Part shown: in pieces, positions 1-5,707 of the stretch | Numbering within the stretch: position 1 is the first letter of the stretch | Layout: each line of letters starts with the position of its first letter | Assembly (NCBI GenBank): GCA_947490975.1 | Contig: CANLHV010000068.1 | Span: 1-6,732 of the forward strand | DNA: 6,732 bases | Origin: Acidimicrobiaceae bacterium | GTDB taxonomy: Bacteria; Actinomycetota; Acidimicrobiia; Acidimicrobiales; Ilumatobacteraceae | Direction of reading: 5' to 3' | Notes under the pieces: generated by a model | Seen by the model: only the letters and a program-made list of their open reading frames with translations | Told to the model about the DNA's origin: nothing | Database searches by the model: none | Made by a program: the position numbers and the translations under genes

Positions 1-4
1 AAAA

Positions 5-1657
5 TCAGTCGAGCATCGAGTGATCGACCATGATTCCGCGACCCTCGCAAGTTGGGCAAGTGTCGGCGAAATTTGTCAACAAGCCTTCGCCAATTCGCTT
101 TCTGGTCATCTCGACAAGACCCAACTCTGAGATCTCAAACACCTGGGTGCGTGTCTTATCACGCGACAACGCATCTTTGAATCGCTCGAGCACCTTGCGA
201 CGGTTCTCGCGAATGTCCATGTCGATGAAGTCGATGACGATGATGCCGCCGATGTCACGAAGGCGCAACTGACGCGCAATTTCATCTGCTGCCTCAAGGT
301 TGTTGCTGAAGACCGTTTCTTCAAGGTTCGTCTTGCCAATATTCTTGCCCGTGTTCACGTCGATTACGGTCAAAGCCTCAGTGTGTTCGATTACGAGCGA
401 ACCACCGGACGGCAACCAAACTTTGATATCGAGCGCCTTGTGAATCTGCTCATGCACATGCTGTTTTTCAAACAGCGAAAGCCCCTCAGCCGCAGTGTCA
501 TGAAACTCAATGCGGTCTAAAAACTCGGGGTTGAAGTCGCCAATGTATTGACTCACTTCTTCGAACAGTTCGCGATCATCAAGAATGATGCCGCGATAAT
601 CGCTGCTGAATTCTTCACGGATAACCCGCACGGCCAATGAAGGCTCGCGGTACAACAAAGTCGGACCACTCGCCTTCTTAGACCGCTCTTTAATGTCTTC
701 CCAGAGTTCGAGCAAACGCGACATGTCTGTTTGCAGTTCATGCTCGGTTGCGTTTTCAGCTGCAGTACGCACGATGATGCCGTGCTCTTCTGGCTTAACG
801 CGATCAAGAATCGTGCGCAATCGACGACGCTCATCTTCTGGCAATCGCTTCGAGATGCCATAAGTACGCGAGTCAGGTATCAAAACCACAAATCGCCCCG
901 GCAACGAAACTTCTTGAGTCAACCGACCACCCTTGGCGCCAATTGGATTCTTCGTGACCTGACACAAAATCAGCTGACGAGATTGCAAAACATGCTCGAT
1001 GCGTGGTTCAGGGCCTTGTTCAACGACGTCTTCTTTATCGAATTGCACATCGCCACGATATAAAACGGCATTTTTTGGCGTACCAATATCAACGAATGCG
1101 GCTTCCATTCCTGGAAGCACGTTTTGCACTCGACCTAAATAAATATTGCCGTGAATTTGATCAGCATCGTCTGCCGGACGACTTACATAGTGCTCAATAA
1201 GACTTCGACCTTCAAGCATTGCCACTTGCGTAAAGTCTTTGCGAACTTGAACACACATCATGTAGCGACCGAGAGGTCGACCATTGCGCTCTTTGCCTCG
1301 ACGACGCTCAATCAGTTCGGCGTCAGTTTCAACAACCGCCGATCGTGATGAACGCGCTGAATCACGATCACCTGTGCGATCACCGCGACGCCGACGATTT
1401 TTACCGCCTCGACGATTTCGACCGCCACGACCAGATTTCTCACCGCGATTTGACTTTTCAGAACGCTTAGAGTCACCCCCACCTCGGTTTGCAGGCGAAT
1501 CACTCGAATTTTCGCCGTCACTCGGTTGCGACGGTGCAACAATCGGCGCGGGGCGTGTGTCACCAATTTGGGGCTTGCGCACAAGCGCAGAATCTGCTGC
1601 TTGAGGCGAAACTAAACGACCTTCTCGCGGGTGCTCTGGCAACTCTGGGGAACTCAT
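5..1657 (-). CDS. rne: Ribonuclease E/G family endoribonuclease
   Basis: Cytoplasmic Mg-dependent endonuclease that cuts single-stranded A/U-rich RNA in mRNA decay and rRNA/tRNA processing. The gene is complete at 550 residues, stopping with TGA at 7-5. Residues 1-130 are predicted disordered and polar, with an Arg/Gly-rich stretch at about 71-94 (RGGRNRRGGKNRRRRG). An S1 RNA-binding domain follows from about 166 (NIYLGRVQNVLPGMEAAFVD). R297-T298 in GIIVRTAA match the 5'-monophosphate sensor residues of E. coli RNase E (R169-T170). The DNase I-like catalytic region carries D433 (IDVNTG) and D476 (IVIDFIDMD), the two metal-binding Asp. The zinc-link CPTC is C534/C537. Only 13 residues follow the zinc-link, so there is no C-terminal degradosome scaffold, which makes it resemble RNase G; the choice between rne and rng is open. 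RNase G (cafA/rng) also lies downstream of mreBCD in E. coli. Confidence 0.93.
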   Translation of the reverse strand: MSSPELPEHPREGRLVSPQAADSALVRKPQIGDTRPAPIVAPSQPSDGENSSDSPANRGGGDSKRSEKSNRGEKSGRGGRNRRGGKNRRRRGDRTGDRDSARSSRSAVVETDAELIERRRGKERNGRPLGRYMMCVQVRKDFTQVAMLEGRSLIEHYVSRPADDADQIHGNIYLGRVQNVLPGMEAAFVDIGTPKNAVLYRGDVQFDKEDVVEQGPEPRIEHVLQSRQLILCQVTKNPIGAKGGRLTQEVSLPGRFVVLIPDSRTYGISKRLPEDERRRLRTILDRVKPEEHGIIVRTAAENATEHELQTDMSRLLELWEDIKERSKKASGPTLLYREPSLAVRVIREEFSSDYRGIILDDRELFEEVSQYIGDFNPEFLDRIEFHDTAAEGLSLFEKQHVHEQIHKALDIKVWLPSGGSLVIEHTEALTVIDVNTGKNIGKTNLEETVFSNNLEAADEIARQLRLRDIGGIIVIDFIDMDIRENRRKVLERFKDALSRDKTRTQVFEISELGLVEMTRKRIGEGLLTNFADTCPTCEGRGIMVDHSMLD

Positions 1658-1664
1658 TAACTTA

Positions 1665-1670
1665 TCCTTC
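1665..1670 (-). promoter_or_regulatory. Strong Shine-Dalgarno of the RNase E/G gene
   Basis: GAAGGA on the minus strand lies 7 bases before the ATG at 1657, in an A/T-rich context with no stem over it. It is the best ribosome binding site in the window and supports the 1657 start, hence the full N-terminal arm. It suggests independent initiation rather than coupling to rodA. Confidence 0.7.
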
Positions 1671-1679
1671 TAAACTTTT

Positions 1680-1706
1680 AAAACGAACCGACAAACACTG
1701 GTTCGT
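1680..1706 (-). terminator. Weak terminator- or attenuator-like hairpin before the RNase gene
   Basis: The minus strand forms a perfect 7-bp stem, ACGAACC and GGTTCGT, around a 10-base loop (AGTGTTTGTC). The last base of the stem begins a run of only four T (1683-1680), followed by AAAAG. The stem is GC-moderate and the T tract short, so strong termination is doubtful. Partial termination or processing after rodA is plausible. It ends about 22 bases before the RNase ATG, so it could also shape the RNase leader. Confidence 0.35.
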
Positions 1707-1828
1707 CAATCGCGGTTAAGCACTAACTCAGGAGACTGAGCGCACCGACTTCGCGAAAATCGAATGTGTGGAGCTTGCGCTCCGTGCTTTCAGGCTACAC
1801 CGCCAAGCGGCACTAACGACGGACTCTC

Positions 1829-2998
1829 TTAGCGGAGACGACGCATATAGATGCTCTGGGCTAACCCAATCATCAGCGCGCTAGAGACCAGGTGCGAGCC
1901 ACCATACGAAATAAACGGCAAAGGCAGACCACTAACGGGTGTCAAACCAAGTGTCATACCAATGTTCTGAAAAATTTGAAACAAAAGCAAAGAGAACACA
2001 CCCGCGATCAAAAGTTGATCAAATCGCGTGCGAGCCAATCGTGCGATGACCCAAAGTCGCCACAAAATTATTGCAAAGAGTGCCAAGACAACAAAACCGC
2101 CAATCATCCCGAACTGCTCACCGATTGCTGAGAATGGAAAATCAGAAAACTGAACAGGGATGAACGCGCCGTTCGTTAGTGGACCCTGCAAAAAACCTTT
2201 ACCAAAAAAACCGCCGCTCGAAACCGCTCGCTTAGCAAATCGCACCTGCAATACGATTTGTTGTAAATCTTTTTCGTTTGAGTCTTGATTCAAAAACGCA
2301 TCAATGCGCCGCAGTTGATAACGATCAACAACGCCAGCGACAGTCACAGCTGCCGCAGAAACAATTGTCAGACCCGTAATCATCGCAATGTATCTGCGCT
2401 TTGCACCAGCCATTAGAAGAACACCAGCGACACCAGCGACCAAGACTGTTGCCGAGCCCAGATCTGGTTGCAGCAGAATTAGCAGAACTGGAAAGCCGAG
2501 AATAAACAGAGAAACCGAAAATTGGTGATAATCAATTTTGTCGTAGGCTGCATCAGCTGTGTATGCCGCAATCAAAACTAATACGACAACTTTCATCAGT
2601 TCGGCGGGCTGCACTGAAATCGGCCCGAGGTCAAATGCCAGTCTTGCGCCGCGTGTTACCGCGCCGTAAACCAAAACCAGAATAAGCAGAAGGCTTGATG
2701 CGATATACCAAAAAACTGCGCGCTCTCGAATCCAGTCGTGTCCGATTGCCATGATGATTGCAGTCGCAACCGCGGCAATAATCAAAAATGTAACTTGGCG
2801 CTGAACATAAAAATATTGGTCAAAGCCTTGGTTGATCATGCGTTGACGCGTCGCCGAGTACACAGTGAATGCACCAATCACACTTTGCAACGACACAGCA
2901 ATCAACAACACAACGTCAATATTGCGCCAAACCGACACAACGTCGTAACTCGTGCCCATCCACTTTGGTAGAGAAATCTTTGGCAAGAAGCGAGACAT
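1829..2998 (-). CDS. rodA: Peptidoglycan glycosyltransferase RodA (SEDS family)
   Basis: RodA polymerises lipid II into glycan strands in the cytoplasmic membrane, working as a pair with PBP2. The chosen ATG at 2998 gives 389 residues, close to the family's usual 370-400, and is preceded by AGGA at 8 bases. A longer frame back to 3124 would overlap mrdA by 116 bases and add a non-hydrophobic tail unlike RodA, so it is not used. About ten membrane segments are visible, the first near 27-49. SEDS signatures in order: SVQPAELMK (128-136), LLQPDLGSA (175-183), the loop with GFFGKGFLQG (263-272) leading to QFSDFPFSAIGEQ, where D286 matches the catalytic Asp of RodA, and GLPLPFISYGGS (357-368). FtsW is the alternative SEDS member; position after mrdA argues for RodA. 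Confidence 0.94.
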   Translation of the reverse strand: MSRFLPKISLPKWMGTSYDVVSVWRNIDVVLLIAVSLQSVIGAFTVYSATRQRMINQGFDQYFYVQRQVTFLIIAAVATAIIMAIGHDWIRERAVFWYIASSLLLILVLVYGAVTRGARLAFDLGPISVQPAELMKVVVLVLIAAYTADAAYDKIDYHQFSVSLFILGFPVLLILLQPDLGSATVLVAGVAGVLLMAGAKRRYIAMITGLTIVSAAAVTVAGVVDRYQLRRIDAFLNQDSNEKDLQQIVLQVRFAKRAVSSGGFFGKGFLQGPLTNGAFIPVQFSDFPFSAIGEQFGMIGGFVVLALFAIILWRLWVIARLARTRFDQLLIAGVFSLLLFQIFQNIGMTLGLTPVSGLPLPFISYGGSHLVSSALMIGLAQSIYMRRLR

Positions 2999-3006
2999 TT
3001 TCGATG

Positions 3007-3010
3007 TCCT
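3007..3010 (-). promoter_or_regulatory. Shine-Dalgarno AGGA that fixes the rodA start
   Basis: On the minus strand AGAGTAGGACATCGAAA precedes the ATG at 2998. AGGA sits 8 bases from the ATG and overlaps the last two bases of the mrdA stop codon TAG (3011-3009). Ribosomes terminating on mrdA would therefore release directly at the rodA initiation site, which supports both this start and coupled PBP2-RodA synthesis (inference). Confidence 0.7.
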
Positions 3011-5189
3011 ACTCTCGGGTATCCGAAGCGCCCCCGACAAGGCAGAGCGGGTTGCGCAGCGAAGTTGGCGCAGCAACTTCAAAACTCGCTTTATCGAGTG
3101 GGTCGGCCGGCAGAATTTCGTCATATCGATAGTTGCCCGCTAACGCAGTGAAGATGCACTTCACGACTGGCGCTGCAGCCTGAGAGCCGTATCCGGCTTT
3201 TTCGAGATAAGCGAAAACCGTATAGGGCTGAGAACTATCCAAACTGAATGCACCAAACGCCGAAGAGTCGTTCCAGGGCAAGTTGTTGAATCCTTGCGCC
3301 GTGCCTGTCTTGCCTGCAATCGGTAACTTCCCGTAGTCATAGCCACGAAAAATATTTTCACCTGTTGCCTTGTGGTAATAATCGAAAGTGACACCCGGGC
3401 CGGTGATTACGCGTGCCATGCCCTTGACTATTGGCTCACGTGTCTCGGTGGGCATTGCGATGCGTCGTGTCGGTTTAATTGAGACAAGGCGCTTAACAAC
3501 CTCGGTTGTACCAAAATCTACGAAACCCGGACGCGAGTCGAGTGTGCCTGGTGCAAGCAATGCAACACCAACGCGAGGTTCATAAACTCGGCCGCCATTT
3601 GCGATTGTCGAATAAGCCTGAGCCATCTGCAATGGCGTGGCTGACAACAAACCTTGTCCAATTGAAAACAGAACTTGATCGCCAACGTAATATGCGCGAC
3701 CAGATTCTTGCGAGATTGCGCCAATATCGGCGAGTCGTTTCTTCAGTTCTTTGCTCGGGATTGTGCCTGCATATTCGTATGGCAGGTCAATATTTGTTGG
3801 TGAGCCCAGACCAAAAGTTCTCACTTCGTTTTCAAGAACAGGCGCAAACCCACGTTCAGTTAAAATCTGTTCACCAATTTTGTAAAAAAAAGTGTCACTT
3901 GAAACCGCGAGAGCTGACTCGACATTAACTTCGCCATATCGACATGGTGCACCAGTTGACCGACAGATTGAGTTTCTGAAAACGCACTTAACACCCTGCT
4001 GACATCGATCGTCCGGGATGCTTTGCAACTTGTAGGTGCCCCGATCGTCGAATTCATATTTTGCACCACCGGGGAGTTGGCCAGTATTTAAAGCGGCGTA
4101 AGCCACCAAAGGCTTAAACGAAGAACCAACGTTGTATCGACCTGTAATCGCGCGATTGACCAATACCGAAAGGTCGGGGTCATCAGTTTGTGGAAACAAC
4201 TGTGAGAACTTGTCTTTTGGTAATCCGCCGCCGAACCAGCGCACATCAAATCGCGGATAACTTGCCATCGCCACAACGCGACCCGAGTTGTGATTCAACA
4301 CAACCACCGAACCAGCCGGGGCTTTGTAATAGTTGATCTCTGGATACTGCGGGTCGAGCGTGCCATCAGGTAATCGCACTTGTCCGGCTTCAACGCGACG
4401 TCGCACGAGCAACTGCGTTTCAAGTGCCTGCTCTGCGAACTGCTGCACTTTCAGGTCAATCGATAACTGCAAATCATTGCCCGCTATCGGCTCAACTCGC
4501 TCAATCAAGCGCAGCACGTTGCCAACCGCGTCTACTTCATAGCGCACGTACCCGGGTGTGCCACGCAAGGCAGTTTCGTAAGTCTCTTCTACTCCGTATT
4601 GGCCGACTCGTTCGTTCGGGTCATAGCCAATCGATTTGTAATATGCCAGATTTCCTTTCAAAATTGCGCCCAGATAACCAAGCACGTGTCCGCCTAGTGC
4701 GCCGTACGGATAGTTTCTGCGCCACTCCTCACGCACGAAGATGCCTGGGTAGTCCTCCACGCGCTCCATCAAGAAAAGTGCAGTTTCTTCAGAAACATCT
4801 TCTCGTAACGGGATTGACTCAAATGGTCCATAGCGCTCATCTTGCATACGTACGAGCAATGTTTCAATCGGTACATTCAGCGGGCCCGATAGGCGCTGCG
4901 CAAGTGCAAGTCTCTCAGCAGGTTTGCGTACGACATCACGGTCGATAGTCACCACGAGTGTTCGCTTATTATCGGCCATCACACGACCCGCCGCGTCAAA
5001 AACTCTGCCGCGCTCAGGCAAAAGTTTGATTGTTCGCGTGCGAACTTTGACGATCACTTCTTCGACGCTGCGTGAGCCGACTGCCTGTAAAAACCACATC
5101 CGCGTCGAAAGCGCGCCGAACAAAACAAGTGCCACGACACCAAGAGCGACCAATCGTTTTGGCACACTCTCAGGCCTCTGCGTCGACAT
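3009..5189 (-). CDS. mrdA: Penicillin-binding protein 2 (class B transpeptidase of the elongasome)
   Basis: Class B PBP that crosslinks the glycan strands made by RodA, acting outside the membrane. Numbering is from the TTG at 5192 (727 residues); the ATG one codon later at 5189 is preferred (726 residues) because it gives the usual TGATG coupling with mreD. A single membrane anchor spans about 12-34. The dimerisation/pedestal region follows with PERGRVFDAAGRV (59-71) and GQYGVEETYETALRG (197-211). The transpeptidase domain starts near 292. Active-site motifs are complete: SxxK at S357-K360 (YNVGSSFKP), the SxN equivalent S431-S432-D433 (VSSDTFFY, usual for PBP2) and KTGTAQ at 628-633. Between the first two motifs lie four cysteines, C397, C403, C410 and C417. 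A short insertion (about 262-290) precedes the transpeptidase core. FtsI/PBP3 is less likely given the mreD and rodA neighbours and the SSD motif. Confidence 0.95.
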   Translation of the reverse strand: MSTQRPESVPKRLVALGVVALVLFGALSTRMWFLQAVGSRSVEEVIVKVRTRTIKLLPERGRVFDAAGRVMADNKRTLVVTIDRDVVRKPAERLALAQRLSGPLNVPIETLLVRMQDERYGPFESIPLREDVSEETALFLMERVEDYPGIFVREEWRRNYPYGALGGHVLGYLGAILKGNLAYYKSIGYDPNERVGQYGVEETYETALRGTPGYVRYEVDAVGNVLRLIERVEPIAGNDLQLSIDLKVQQFAEQALETQLLVRRRVEAGQVRLPDGTLDPQYPEINYYKAPAGSVVVLNHNSGRVVAMASYPRFDVRWFGGGLPKDKFSQLFPQTDDPDLSVLVNRAITGRYNVGSSFKPLVAYAALNTGQLPGGAKYEFDDRGTYKLQSIPDDRCQQGVKCVFRNSICRSTGAPCRYGEVNVESALAVSSDTFFYKIGEQILTERGFAPVLENEVRTFGLGSPTNIDLPYEYAGTIPSKELKKRLADIGAISQESGRAYYVGDQVLFSIGQGLLSATPLQMAQAYSTIANGGRVYEPRVGVALLAPGTLDSRPGFVDFGTTEVVKRLVSIKPTRRIAMPTETREPIVKGMARVITGPGVTFDYYHKATGENIFRGYDYGKLPIAGKTGTAQGFNNLPWNDSSAFGAFSLDSSQPYTVFAYLEKAGYGSQAAAPVVKCIFTALAGNYRYDEILPADPLDKASFEVAAPTSLRNPLCLVGGASDTRE

Positions 5190-5707
5190 CAAACTGACAA
5201 CTTTCTTTCAGCCAGCGTCCAACGACAAACAAGAATTGCTATTGGCGAGAGAGCCAGATTGCAAACTGCTACAACAATCGCAACTTTGATAATTCTCAAC
5301 TGCAACCAGCCATCTAGACCAACAACTGTTTGCGCAAGTGGATAATAAATCTCTCCGAGCAACGAAACGACACCAACTGTGATCAGTCGCATCCACCAAG
5401 TTGGATCACGGAAGAAATAAGTCAATAGTCCGGCAGTTGCCCCCGCAAGACCCAGTGCCAAAGATGTCAGACCAACAGGCGTTGGCAATATGAAGTCATA
5501 CATCAAACCAGCAATCAAACCTGTGAGCGCACCAATTGTTGACCCATTTATTGAGCCAGAGACAACAACAAAAAGTAGAACTAGTTGTGCCGCCACACCG
5601 AACGGGCGCATTTCGGCAAACAAAGTCGTCTGAAACGAAATAATAATTAAGAGCACGAGAACAAGTCGCGTCCATCGACTTGACATGATTGTCAAAAAAC
5701 GAATCAC
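5189..5707 (-). CDS. mreD: Rod shape-determining membrane protein MreD
   Basis: MreD is a small polytopic inner-membrane protein that works with MreC and RodA in the elongasome; no enzymatic activity is known. The 172-residue length fits the family (about 160-180). Five to six hydrophobic segments are visible, roughly at residues 14-31, 37-50, 55-75, 78-98, 106-128 and 140-160. The central stretch GALTGLIAGLMYDF followed by PVGLTSLALGLAG is the typical MreD pattern: small residues with an Asp at the helix end. The chosen start is GTG at 5707, sharing GTGA with the mreC stop, which implies translational coupling; no clear Shine-Dalgarno sequence precedes it. An in-frame ATG at 5686 (seven codons in) is an alternative, also without a visible Shine-Dalgarno. 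The stop TGA (5191-5189) overlaps the mrdA start. Confidence 0.92.
   Translation of the reverse strand: MIRFLTIMSSRWTRLVLVLLIIISFQTTLFAEMRPFGVAAQLVLLFVVVSGSINGSTIGALTGLIAGLMYDFILPTPVGLTSLALGLAGATAGLLTYFFRDPTWWMRLITVGVVSLLGEIYYPLAQTVVGLDGWLQLRIIKVAIVVAVCNLALSPIAILVCRWTLAERKLSV

Larger units (their letters stand above)
1658..1828 (-). other. Intergenic gap between rodA and the RNase gene, with several inverted repeats
   Basis: This 171-base stretch is the only sizeable non-coding interval. On the minus strand it holds, in order of transcription: a hairpin with stem GGAGC/GCTCC and a GCAA (GNRA-type) loop (1783-1770); the palindrome TTCGCGAA (1757-1750); a hairpin with stem CTCAG/CTGAG (1740-1727); and the 7-bp stem ACGAACC/GGTTCGT (1706-1683). 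GAGCGCA (1782-1776) is also perfectly complementary to TGCGCTC (1744-1738), so the first two hairpins compete with a longer-range pairing. No open frame with a ribosome binding site is seen. It could be a 5' leader of the RNase mRNA or simply an operon spacer; no convincing promoter was found. Confidence 0.5.

Noticed and set aside
1284..1604. Plus-strand frame of 106 codons rich in Arg, Ser and Pro
   Set aside because: It is antisense to the Arg/Gly-rich arm of the RNase, where the low-complexity sequence suppresses stops. No ribosome binding site or recognisable domain.
1680..1709. Possible promoter with -35 TTGACG (minus strand 1709-1704) for the RNase gene
   Set aside because: At spacings of 16-18 bases there is no acceptable -10 hexamer; the nearest A/T-rich hexamers are 20-23 bases away. 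The -35-like hexamer also overlaps the hairpin stem.
1764..1832. Plus-strand 22-residue frame with closely spaced cysteines (MCGACAPC...)
   Set aside because: It has no Shine-Dalgarno sequence, runs against the direction of every gene here, overlaps the rodA end, and is short enough to occur by chance.
2999..3124. A longer rodA frame starting at 3124
   Set aside because: It would overlap mrdA by 116 bases and add 42 mostly polar and basic residues with no homology I recognise. The ATG at 2998 has a well-placed AGGA and gives a normal RodA length.
4424..4948. Plus-strand frame of 174 codons opposite mrdA
   Set aside because: It is wholly antisense to a well-conserved PBP2 coding region, lacks domains, and has the biased composition of a shadow frame.
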